NCBI GenBank assembly: GCA_938049385.1 | Contig: CALIBQ010000004.1 | Location: forward strand, 1 to 64,000 | DNA length: 64,000 nucleotides | Direction of reading: 5' to 3' | DNA from: an uncultured Anaerolineae bacterium | GTDB taxonomy: Bacteria; Chloroflexota; Anaerolineae; JACIWP01 | Shown: piece after piece, positions 30,124 through 41,063 of the stretch | How positions within the stretch are numbered: position 1 is the stretch's first letter | How the letters are laid out: each line of letters begins with the position of its first letter | Program-made: the position numbers and the translations under genes | Notes under the pieces: generated by a model | Told to the model about the DNA's origin: nothing | The model's database searches: none | Seen by the model: only the letters and a program-made list of their open reading frames with translations

Positions 30124-31482
30124 TTAGCGTGCAGGAATCTCCATAGAATGAACCGGCTCCGCGACATAAGCCTCGCGTTGATGGGCCTCCTGCCAGCCGG
30201 CCGGCTCGATGCTCCGGGCCTCGCCGGCCAGCAAGCCGCGCACGCCGGCCTGTGTCCCTTCCCCCCGGCGAGCCTTGCAGTAGGGACAGGTATGCGGATC
30301 ATGGGAGACGTAATGGCTCGGCTGTTCGTAAGAACAGATAAAGCCCTCGTAATTGCGCACTACCACCCGCCGCTCCGACATGCTCAACAGATAGTTGGGC
30401 AGGATAGGTACTTTGCCACCGCCGCCCGGCGCGTCGATCACAAAGGTCGGGATGGCATAGCCAGAGGTATGACCCCGCAGGGACTCCATAATCTCGATGC
30501 CCTTCTGCACCGGTGTGCGGAAGTGGTCCGTCCCCCGCACCATGTCGCACTGATAGAGGTAGTAGGGCCGCACCCGGTTCCGCACCAGTCGGTGCACCAA
30601 GGCGGTGATAACGTTCGGACAGTCGTTGATGCCGGCCAGCAGGACGGTCTGGCTTCCCAGGGGGATGCCGGCGTCCGCCAGCTTCGCCAGCGCCCGCTCC
30701 ACTTCTGGCGACACCTCTTTCGGATGATTGAAGTGGATGTTCATCCACAGCGGGTGATAGGCGCGCAGCATCTGCACCAGGTCATCGGTAACGCGCTGGG
30801 GCAGGAACACCGGCACCCGTGTCCCAATGCGGATGATTTCCACATGGGGTATGGCCCGCAGACGTGAAAGCAGATACTGCAGGACCTTGGGGGCCAGCAG
30901 AAGCGGGTCACCGCCGGAAAGCAGGACATCACGCACCTGCGGATGTGCGGCGATGTATGCCAACTGCTGTTCATAGACCCGGAAGCCCATCTGGGCATGG
31001 GCATCGCCCACCAGCCGGCTACGGGTGCAGAACCGGCAGTAGCTGGCGCACTGCGCCGTTACCAGCATCAGCACGCGGTCCGGGTAGCGGTGCACCAGGC
31101 CCGGCACGGGGGAATGCGCGTCCTCAGCCAGGGAATCCTCATACTCCCATTCCGCCGGCGTCAGCTCCGCCGTCGTCGGGATCACCTGCCGGCGAATGGG
31201 ACAGTTGGGATCGTCCGGGTCCATCAGGCTGGCGAAGTAGGGGGTTACCGCGACGCGAAAATGCCCGGGTGCCGCCAGAGCTTCTCTCTCTTCATCGGTC
31301 AGGCGAACGACCCGAGCAAAATCCTCAGTGGTGCGCAGGCGGTGGCTTAACTGCCAGCGCCAATCGTTCCACAGCTCAGGAGCGATGTGACTCCATGCGC
31401 CAGGAGGCTCCTCAGCACTACCGGGAGGCTCTTCGACGCTACCAGGAGGCTCTTCCAGTTCGCGAGTGTCAATCAATTCCAT
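30124..31482 (-). CDS. kamA: L-lysine 2,3-aminomutase (KamA), radical SAM
   Basis: 452 residues. The radical-SAM cysteines are Cys145, Cys149 and Cys152 (CASYCRFC). The PLP lysine is Lys357 in DAPGGGGKVPI. Asp313 (YQCDM) and Asp350 match in spacing the two aspartates (293 and 330, by memory of the Clostridium enzyme) that hold the lysine side-chain amine, so L-lysine to L-beta-lysine is the likely reaction. A C-terminal CPYC fits the zinc site. The N-terminus carries three copies of an EEPPGS-type heptad (residues 10-29). The only in-frame start, ATG 31482, lies 16 bases from AAAGGAGG, which is unusually far. Confidence 0.94.
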   Translation of the reverse strand: MELIDTRELEEPPGSVEEPPGSAEEPPGAWSHIAPELWNDWRWQLSHRLRTTEDFARVVRLTDEEREALAAPGHFRVAVTPYFASLMDPDDPNCPIRRQVIPTTAELTPAEWEYEDSLAEDAHSPVPGLVHRYPDRVLMLVTAQCASYCRFCTRSRLVGDAHAQMGFRVYEQQLAYIAAHPQVRDVLLSGGDPLLLAPKVLQYLLSRLRAIPHVEIIRIGTRVPVFLPQRVTDDLVQMLRAYHPLWMNIHFNHPKEVSPEVERALAKLADAGIPLGSQTVLLAGINDCPNVITALVHRLVRNRVRPYYLYQCDMVRGTDHFRTPVQKGIEIMESLRGHTSGYAIPTFVIDAPGGGGKVPILPNYLLSMSERRVVVRNYEGFICSYEQPSHYVSHDPHTCPYCKARRGEGTQAGVRGLLAGEARSIEPAGWQEAHQREAYVAEPVHSMEIPAR

Positions 31483-31564
31483 AGGGGTTCGTTCTCATCC
31501 TCCTTTTCGAGAATTGAACGCCATGCCGGCGGTTCTCGTAATAACAACACCCTTCAGCGCAAAG

Positions 31565-31593
31565 GTTATACACGAAAGCCCCGGAATAATCAA
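31565..31593 (-). promoter_or_regulatory. Promoter of the kamA operon (TTGATT-N17-TATAAC)
   Basis: Minus-strand TTGATT (31588-31593) and TATAAC (31565-31570) with a 17-bp spacer, about 85 bp before the kamA start. Confidence 0.6.
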
Positions 31594-31650
31594 AATCCCG
31601 GTCCGCAAATTACCATTTTTGCCGACATTGCCGGCACGCATGCCGGCATC

Positions 31651-31790
31651 GCGGCCTGGCGGCTGAAACCGCGGCAGTAACTGCGAAGCCTGTCTGTGCA
31701 AGCTTCGCGAAGTCGGCGCAGACCCGCGGTTTCAACTGCCAGGCGATGAGCCAATACCCACAAATCGAATGACAATCTGGACTTTTCCGC
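31651..31790. repeat. Dispersed palindromic repeat, copy B
   Basis: Core GCGGCCTGGCGGCTGAAACC...TGCGAAGCCTG...CTTCGCGAAGTCGGC...GGTTTCAACTGCCAGGCG, then the extension GAGCCAATACCC also found in copy C. It ends near GGACTTTTCC, a decayed form of the terminus seen in copies C and D. It lies between the divergent kamA and carA promoters in a 490-bp gap. Confidence 0.7.
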
Positions 31791-31809
31791 ACTCCCATCC
31801 CCCTCCGAT

Positions 31810-31837
31810 TTGACACCCATGCCCTTTTCCATATAAT
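31810..31837 (+). promoter_or_regulatory. Near-consensus promoter of carAB (TTGACA-N16-TATAAT)
   Basis: Perfect TTGACA (31810-31815) and TATAAT (31832-31837) 16 bp apart. Transcription from near 31844 leaves a 130-nt leader before carA. I saw no terminator or obvious pyrimidine attenuator in it. Confidence 0.8.
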
Positions 31838-31972
31838 TGTCCGTACAAATTGCCAGGTACCCCGGCAGTGTCGCCACCTGCATGATCCAGCCTGATCAAT
31901 CCAATTCGTTTTCAGCCGGCCGCCGGCCTACGACGGCAACGGGCTGAACGCGCGCCTGGAGGGAGACACTTC

Positions 31973-33106
31973 ATGAACCAAGCTACCCTGGTACTGGAAG
32001 ACGGGACGGTCCTGCGCGGCCGCGCCTTCGGCGCCATCGGCGAAACCGCCGGCGAAATTGTCTTCAGCACTGGCATGACCGGCTATCAGGAGGTGCTGAC
32101 CGACCCGTCCTATCGCGGCCAGATCGTTGTCATGACCGCGCCGCAGATCGGCAATGTCGGTATCAACCTAGAGGACGACGAGTCCAGCCGGCCCTGGTTG
32201 GCCGGCTTCATTGTACGTGATCCCAGCCCCATCGTCAGCAATTGGCGCGCCGCCATGTCGCTGGATGAATACCTCAGCCGGCACGGCATCGTGGCAATGG
32301 CCGACTGCCCCACCCGCGCGCTGGTGCGGCATATCCGCACCCAGGGCGCCATGCGTGCCGTATTGTCCTCCGTTGACGACAATGCCGACCGCCTGCTGGA
32401 AAAGGCCCGATCCATCCCAACGATGAGCGGCCAGGAGCTGGTGAGCCAGGTCACCTGTCGGGAACCGTACACGTGGGACGAGCCGGCTGACCCTGTCTGG
32501 TACCCCAACGGCATCCCCGGCGCGGACGAAACACCGCCTCTGCATGTCGTAGCCTACGACTTCGGCCTGAAGCACAACATCCTGCGGCTGATGCGGCGCT
32601 GTGGGATGCGCATCACGGCGGTGCCGGCAGACACGCCGGCGGAGCAGGTGCTCGCACTCTCCCCCGCCGGCGTCTTCCTCTCCAACGGCCCCGGCGACCC
32701 GGCCGCCGTCACCTATGCCATCGCATCCGTGCGCCGCCTGCTGGGGCACGTGCCCATTTTCGGCATCTGCCTGGGGCATCAGATACTGGCGCTGGCACTG
32801 GGCGGGCGCACCTATAAACTGAAATTCGGCCATCGCGGCATCAATCAGCCCGTCAAGAACCTGCTGACCGGCCGAGTGGAGATCACCACCCATAATCACG
32901 GCTTCGCCGTGGATGCGGACAGCCTTCCGCAAGGCGCGGAAGTTACCCATGTCAACCTCAATGACGGATGTGTGGAAGGCCTGCGGCATGTCGAATATGG
33001 GGCCTTCAGCGTGCAGTTCCATCCCGAGGCCGGCCCTGGTCCCCACGATGCCGTGCACCTCTTCCAGCAGTTCCGCCAGCTTATGCTGGAGCGCCGGCCC
33101 TCCTGA
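31973..33106 (+). CDS. carA: Carbamoyl-phosphate synthase small (glutaminase) subunit
   Basis: 377 residues. The N-terminal CPSase domain ([20 protein letters not shown]) is followed by a class I glutamine amidotransferase with the nucleophile in FGICLGHQ and a C-terminal His-Pro-Glu ([11 protein letters not shown]). It supplies ammonia from glutamine to CarB for pyrimidine and arginine synthesis. CTGGAGGG precedes the ATG. carB follows after 12 bp. Confidence 0.98.
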   Translation: MNQATLVLEDGTVLRGRAFGAIGETAGEIVFSTGMTGYQEVLTDPSYRGQIVVMTAPQIGNVGINLEDDESSRPWLAGFIVRDPSPIVSNWRAAMSLDEYLSRHGIVAMADCPTRALVRHIRTQGAMRAVLSSVDDNADRLLEKARSIPTMSGQELVSQVTCREPYTWDEPADPVWYPNGIPGADETPPLHVVAYDFGLKHNILRLMRRCGMRITAVPADTPAEQVLALSPAGVFLSNGPGDPAAVTYAIASVRRLLGHVPIFGICLGHQILALALGGRTYKLKFGHRGINQPVKNLLTGRVEITTHNHGFAVDADSLPQGAEVTHVNLNDGCVEGLRHVEYGAFSVQFHPEAGPGPHDAVHLFQQFRQLMLERRPS

Positions 33107-33118
33107 GGAGACACAGCC

Positions 33119-36334
<3,216 letters not shown>

Positions 36335-36352
36335 CCCTCCCTCCCCAACACA

Positions 36353-36387
36353 AAACGGGGCATCGTCCATAAGGCGATGCCCCGTTT
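36353..36387. terminator. Bidirectional terminator between carB and the cytochrome operon
   Basis: AAACGGGGCATCG pairs perfectly with CGATGCCCCGTTT (13 bp) around a 9-base loop, between the converging stops at 36334 and 36407. The A and T tracts at both feet support function in both directions. Confidence 0.85.
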
Positions 36388-36406
36388 CACTTTCATGAGC
36401 GCCGGC

Positions 36407-37852
36407 TCAGAACCCAGGGATTTCCTTGACGATCACTCCCCCGTTGGCCTTCACCTCATACGGGAGCAGGTCTTTCTCCGTCAGGAACACGTCCGGGTTG
36501 CCGTGGCAGTTGGTGCACGACTGGTTCTGCGGCGTCACCCGCTGGATGTTGTGCGGCGTGGCGTATTTCCACGTCGGCAAAGCATCATAGTTCCTCAGCA
36601 GGTCCTGTCCGTAGTACTCGTAGTCATCCGGCGCGATGGGCACATGCCGCAGGACGACGTACTTCCACGGTCGCTCCGGACTGCGCAGGGGATTCAGGCC
36701 GATCTTGAAATTCATCTCGGTCTTGGCGATCTTGTAATATGGGATGCCGTCCTGCTGGGCCACGTGGCAAGAATAGCAGTTCTTGTACGTGGTCGCATGA
36801 CAGACCGAGCAGGCCAGCAGTTCCAGATGCTTTTCGGTATGTTGGGTGATGCCGTCGCCCGGCTTCACATCCGAGTGGCACTCCCGGCAGTCCGGCGTGG
36901 GGGGCCCGTCGTAGCGGTGCTTTTTCTCGCCCAATGCACCGTGCATCTGGTCCCGCGAATGACAGCGGAAGCAGGGCATGCCGGCCTTCTGCCAGTGCAC
37001 ATCCGCCGGCACCCCCTCGTTCTCGCCCTTATACTCATCGTTGATGCGGCTTCCGTGACAGCCAGTACAGGTCAGGTTCATAGGAGGTATCTTCTTAAAA
37101 TCATGCCCCTGGAGTAAGCCGCCGTCCAGGTTGGTCGGCATGCTGACGTGGCACTGGCCGCATGAGGTATGGCACTTGTTGCAGTGGTTAGCCATCATCT
37201 GGTCAATCTGCGGATATTTGTCAGGTGTACTGCGCGTGTACAGCGCGGTGCGGTAGCCGGCCAGCGTGCTGTGCAGGCTCGTGGCATCCGTGGTCACAAT
37301 CTCGCGATGACAAGGCGCACAGGCCTTCTGCGAGTCTGGCTCGCGCACTACCCCTTCATGCGCTTCCATAGAAGCCACGCCGGATTTGCCGCCGTGGCAG
37401 GTGATGCACCCGAAGCGGTCATGCAGGCTGGCAGAGAACTGCTCGCTGTTGATGAAAACCTTTTGCCATGCCTCAACCTGAGGCACTTCGCCTCCCCAAC
37501 CCTCGCCTTCCGACAGATTTGGCCCCTTCTCCGATTCCTTCGCCAGCTCCCGGAGCCTGGCTTCATCGGTGTGGCAGGCGCGGCAGTTGGAGTCGTCCGC
37601 CTTGACACCGCCATCACCAGCGGTCGCCGGCGCCGGCAGTGGGAATGACAGCGGCACCGGAGTAGGCCGGGGAGGCGTCGTGGGCGTCGGCTCGACGGTC
37701 GGCGGCGCATACTGGGTCGGGGTCGGGAACACCGGCGCGATCGGCGTCGGGGCCGGCCCACACCCGGCCGCCGCTACCATCACCAGCAGGCCGATAAGCA
37801 TTACGACCGCTGGCCCAACCCATCGGGCATATTTGCGCAGGGAATCACTCAT
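36407..37852 (-). CDS. Undecaheme c-type cytochrome lipoprotein
   Basis: 481 residues. A lipobox ends VAAAGC (Cys31), then a Thr/Pro linker. I count eleven CxxCH motifs (CRACH, CITCH, CAPCH, CNKCH, CGQCH, CTGCH, CFRCH, CRECH, CSVCH, CYSCH, CTNCH). There is no CxxCK, so it is not an NrfA-type nitrite reductase. The ATG at 37852 follows AGGAGAG. It is the last gene of a four-gene electron-transfer operon and would sit outside the membrane, anchored by lipid. Confidence 0.93.
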   Translation of the reverse strand: MSDSLRKYARWVGPAVVMLIGLLVMVAAAGCGPAPTPIAPVFPTPTQYAPPTVEPTPTTPPRPTPVPLSFPLPAPATAGDGGVKADDSNCRACHTDEARLRELAKESEKGPNLSEGEGWGGEVPQVEAWQKVFINSEQFSASLHDRFGCITCHGGKSGVASMEAHEGVVREPDSQKACAPCHREIVTTDATSLHSTLAGYRTALYTRSTPDKYPQIDQMMANHCNKCHTSCGQCHVSMPTNLDGGLLQGHDFKKIPPMNLTCTGCHGSRINDEYKGENEGVPADVHWQKAGMPCFRCHSRDQMHGALGEKKHRYDGPPTPDCRECHSDVKPGDGITQHTEKHLELLACSVCHATTYKNCYSCHVAQQDGIPYYKIAKTEMNFKIGLNPLRSPERPWKYVVLRHVPIAPDDYEYYGQDLLRNYDALPTWKYATPHNIQRVTPQNQSCTNCHGNPDVFLTEKDLLPYEVKANGGVIVKEIPGF

Positions 37853-37927
37853 GGCATCTCTCCTGCAAAGAGATGGGCAGGAACGTCCCGATGTGGCGAT
37901 GAGCGCGCTCACCGGGACACGACAGCT

Positions 37928-39061
37928 TCATCCGCCGGCCGGCTTGGTGCCGCTCTCCCAGGCCTGGTCCGCCTGGTGGCACTGGACACAGTCGCCGGCG
38001 TAGGCATCCTTGTTATGCGAAGCGGGCTTCGCATGACAGGAATCGCAGTTAGATGCAATCTTGACCCGCAGACCCTCGATATGACAGCCGACGCAGTCCA
38101 CCTGGGTATGCTTGCCTTTGTACTGGTCCCAGACCTGGACGTGTTCCGGCCAACTGCCGCCGGCAAAGCTCCATGTGCTCGCAGGGTCATGACAAGAGGC
38201 GCAGTCGTCGCCGCCAAATTCATGCGCCCGCTGGTGGCAGGCGGCGCATTTCGTGGACAGCCCGCTGAAGTTCGGGAAGCGATGACAGGAGAAGCAGGGC
38301 ACCTCAGCATGCTTCCCGACCAGCGGCATCGGGTGCACCGCTACCTTCACCTGTGACCACTCGCGCGTGGACGTATGGCACAGGTCGCAGTTCAGGTTCT
38401 CCACGTCATGCGGATCAACGTGGCAGGCACTGCATTCCGACAGCTTCACATCCAGGTTGCGCTGTTCATGGCAGTCCAAACAGACGCTCATGTTGCAGAC
38501 CACATTGCCGGAGACCGGATCGAAACCGTGACCTACCTGCCCGTGGCAGTCACTGCAGTAGACGTCCAGCGCCTCGCCATGCTCGATTTTGTCCACAACG
38601 ATGCGGTGCGGGGTGCGGAGCCGGTCGCCGGGGATTTCCGCCGGCAGGTTGTAGTGACAGACGACGCAGTCCGCCGGCCGCTCCGCTGTGATGTCGGCGA
38701 TAAGTCCTTTGTGCGAGGCATCCTTATCCGAGACGGTGCCATCGCCGGCATGACAGGTCACACAGCCCAGCTTGCCGTGCGGCTTGAAGATGGATTCTAC
38801 CTCGACGAGAAACTCTTCCACCTTAGTCGGATCTGCCGCGCTGGCCTTCAGCGCTTCCAGGGAAAAATGGCATTCCCGACAGGTCTGGGATTTCGCCGGC
38901 AGGGCATAGGCGATGGCGTGCAGAGTCGGGGTGGGCGTAGGCGCTTTGCCGGCCAGAGCCAGGCCCACGGGCTGGAGCAGGAGTCCCAGGCCAATGGCGA
39001 CGCCAGCCAGCGCCAGCGCGATGACGATCAGTACCCAACGCGGCAAATTTTGTGGAAGCAT
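37928..39061 (-). CDS. 13-heme c-type cytochrome, N-terminally membrane-anchored
   Basis: 377 residues with one N-terminal helix (WVLIVIALALAGVAIGLGLLL) and a Pro/Thr linker, then thirteen CxxCH motifs, from CRECH near residue 60 to CVQCH near the end. The density, one heme per 25 residues, suits an electron wire. The ATG at 39061 is preferred to the GTG at 39067 because AGGGAGG is six bases before it. It is 12 bp from the NrfD gene and 75 bp upstream of the 11-heme gene. Confidence 0.93.
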   Translation of the reverse strand: MLPQNLPRWVLIVIALALAGVAIGLGLLLQPVGLALAGKAPTPTPTLHAIAYALPAKSQTCRECHFSLEALKASAADPTKVEEFLVEVESIFKPHGKLGCVTCHAGDGTVSDKDASHKGLIADITAERPADCVVCHYNLPAEIPGDRLRTPHRIVVDKIEHGEALDVYCSDCHGQVGHGFDPVSGNVVCNMSVCLDCHEQRNLDVKLSECSACHVDPHDVENLNCDLCHTSTREWSQVKVAVHPMPLVGKHAEVPCFSCHRFPNFSGLSTKCAACHQRAHEFGGDDCASCHDPASTWSFAGGSWPEHVQVWDQYKGKHTQVDCVGCHIEGLRVKIASNCDSCHAKPASHNKDAYAGDCVQCHQADQAWESGTKPAGG

Positions 39062-39073
39062 GCTCACCCTCCC

Positions 39074-40009
39074 TTACAGCGCCACGGGAATGCCGGCGAA
39101 CACGATGAGGTAACGCAGGAACAAGCCGGCGATGACAATGCCCGCGCCCGACAAGATGCCCGAGACAAGACCGTGCCGGCGGGCGCCGATGGCGTAGGCA
39201 TGGATGACAAACGGGTAAAACAGCCCGGGCACTACCACAAAAGCCCAGAAAATGATGGCACCAGGCCCCATGAAGATCAAGCGTGCTGATTCTGCCGCCG
39301 CGCCTCCCCTCAGCCAGGCCACCGCCAGCACCAAGCCGATAAGCACCGCCTCGAGGCCAATCAGCACGATGTGGATGACGGGAAGCGCATGGAAGCGCCG
39401 AGCGATATCGGGTACAGCAATGGTAGCCCCCAGGTCAATGGTCAGGCCCATGCCAGTAGAGCCGGCGGACACCAGAAACAACAGCGGCAGTAGCGGCGTA
39501 TGCCAGAGGGGCACCGCCCGCACCACCGAGAGCAGGATGCCAGTGTAGATGGCCACGCCGACGGCAAGTACCGAGCCCACGCTCGCCAGCACCCGCCGGA
39601 TGGAGCGGTACGGAAGCGCGGCCGGCAGAAACTTCAGGAAACGCCGCAACCAGGCCAGGATGCCGGGGTAATTGTCCATGAGTTCCATGAGGCCGTACAG
39701 CAGGCTTACCGGGATAAAGAGCGTCAACAACCAGATACCCCAGGTCATTACAGAGGTGAAGTGGGTGAACATGTAGATAATGCGCCAGGGCTCCATTTTG
39801 CCGGCGCCCAGGTCAAAAATGAGCAGAAGGGAGCCGATGATGACCAATGGGCCGCTGACGCCGGCGCCGATGAGCGTCGTCGGGCAAAAGGCGTGCTTAT
39901 ACCGCTCGCCGGTCAGCTCCACCACTGCCGCAGTGAGCAGTGAGCCAGCGCCCATCCCGCCGAGGAACAGATAGATGGCGACCAGCCATCCCCAATGCTC
40001 TTGTCCCAT
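39074..40009 (-). CDS. NrfD/PsrC-family quinone-interacting membrane subunit
   Basis: 311 residues with eight to nine hydrophobic helices and the family start GWLVAIYLFLGGMGAGSLL. NrfD-like proteins exchange electrons with menaquinone and partner with a four-cluster ferredoxin-like subunit, as encoded immediately upstream (17 bp). In this operon it most likely links the quinone pool to the two multiheme cytochromes. Direction of electron flow cannot be read from sequence. Confidence 0.92.
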   Translation of the reverse strand: MGQEHWGWLVAIYLFLGGMGAGSLLTAAVVELTGERYKHAFCPTTLIGAGVSGPLVIIGSLLLIFDLGAGKMEPWRIIYMFTHFTSVMTWGIWLLTLFIPVSLLYGLMELMDNYPGILAWLRRFLKFLPAALPYRSIRRVLASVGSVLAVGVAIYTGILLSVVRAVPLWHTPLLPLLFLVSAGSTGMGLTIDLGATIAVPDIARRFHALPVIHIVLIGLEAVLIGLVLAVAWLRGGAAAESARLIFMGPGAIIFWAFVVVPGLFYPFVIHAYAIGARRHGLVSGILSGAGIVIAGLFLRYLIVFAGIPVAL

Positions 40010-40026
40010 GCTTGCTCCTCCTGGCC

Positions 40027-40701
40027 TTATTCATCGGGGAAGATGTAGAACAGGATGCCAGGCTCCGTGCTGAATTCTGGATGCAGGGGCTTGGCTCGCC
40101 CAGAAGCGATGAGCTTGCTCACTTCACTGTCCGGGTCATCCAGCCGGCCGAAAAGGCGAGCGCCCGGCGCACAGGCCTGCACACAGGCCGGCTCTCCTCC
40201 CCCCAGCACCCAGTCCAGGCACAACCAGCACTTTTCCGCGATGCCCTTTTCCTCATCGTAGCGCCGCGCATCATACGGGCAGGCTAACATGCAGTAACGG
40301 CATCCGACGCAGGTCTTATGATTGACCAACACCGTCCCGCTCTCATGATGGTAGGTTGCACCGGTGGGACAGACGGTGGCGCAGGGCGGTTTCACACAGT
40401 GCTGACACTGTACCGGCAGGAAGTAAGGGCTTCCGTCAAGCTTTTGCTTGCGGTAAACACGGATGTACGACATGTCCCCCGGCAGTTCGTTGCGCTGATG
40501 ACAAGCCAGCTCACAGGCGCGACAGCCAGTACATTTGTTTAGGTCAATGATGAGAGCATACTTGCCGCGTGTCTCGGCCAGCGCCTGCTCCAGAGTGAGC
40601 AGTTTACCGCCGGCAGCGATAAGGATAGTGCCGGCCATGCCGGTCTTGAGGAACTGCTTGCGGGACAGGCTTTGCTTGGGTCTTTCGTTCGTATCGTTCA
40701 T
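40027..40701 (-). CDS. NrfC/PsrB-like ferredoxin subunit with four [4Fe-4S] sites and Tat-like signal
   Basis: 224 residues. Four cysteine clusters are visible: CTGCRACELAC, CQHCVKPPCATVC, CVGCRYCMLAC and CWLCLDW...CVQAC. The N-terminus reads SRKQFLKTGMAG, a twin-arginine motif with Arg-Lys in place of Arg-Arg, followed by a short hydrophobic run, so export by Tat is likely but not certain. The ATG at 40701 is favoured over a start five codons upstream because GGAG lies before it. Confidence 0.92.
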   Translation of the reverse strand: MNDTNERPKQSLSRKQFLKTGMAGTILIAAGGKLLTLEQALAETRGKYALIIDLNKCTGCRACELACHQRNELPGDMSYIRVYRKQKLDGSPYFLPVQCQHCVKPPCATVCPTGATYHHESGTVLVNHKTCVGCRYCMLACPYDARRYDEEKGIAEKCWLCLDWVLGGGEPACVQACAPGARLFGRLDDPDSEVSKLIASGRAKPLHPEFSTEPGILFYIFPDE

Positions 40702-40815
40702 ACAGGACAGCTCCATTCCATTGCTCTGCGAACGCTAGGAACCCATTCCAACCGAGGAGACAATTTGACAAAATACTCAGAACTGAACATATTATTGCTT
40801 AGCATCCTATGATAA

Positions 40816-40843
40816 ATTATAACAGCTTTTTGGGCTTTGACAA
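40816..40843 (-). promoter_or_regulatory. Promoter of the multiheme operon (TTGTCA-N16-TATAAT)
   Basis: Minus-strand TTGTCA (40838-40843) and TATAAT (40816-40821), 16 bp apart. A GGGCTT/AAGCCC hairpin (40832-40847) overlaps the -35 box. On the plus strand, TTGACA (40765-40770) and TATTAT (40790-40795) with a 19-bp spacer could drive the padR fusion gene, but more weakly. Confidence 0.6.
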
Positions 40844-40853
40844 GCCCGTAAGG

Positions 40854-41026
40854 GGTGTTGAAAAAGTCCAAACATGCAATCTGAGGAAGAGCGGCCTGGC
40901 GGCTGAAGCCGCGGCAACAACTGCGAAGCCTGCGTAGGCAGGCTTCGCGAAGTCGGCGCAAGCTGACTTCGCAGGCGTAGCCGCAGTTTCAACTGCCAGG
41001 CGACGAGCCAATACCCGCTTTCCCCA
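40854..41026. repeat. Dispersed palindromic repeat, copy C
   Basis: Begins GGTGTTGAAAAAGTCC, then GCGGCCTGGCGGCTGAAGCC, the nested GCGAAGCCTGC...GCAGGCTTCGC palindrome, CAGTTTCAACTGCCAGGCG and the GAGCCAATACCC extension shared with copy B. It is inverted relative to copy D and ends 38 bp before the padR fusion gene. Confidence 0.75.
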
Positions 41027-41063
41027 CACCCTCCGCAAGCAGCTTTGCGGGGAAGGAGCGAGC

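Noticed and set aside
36407-37852. Nitrite reductase NrfA
   Set aside because: All heme motifs are CxxCH, none CxxCK, and the heme count is eleven rather than five.
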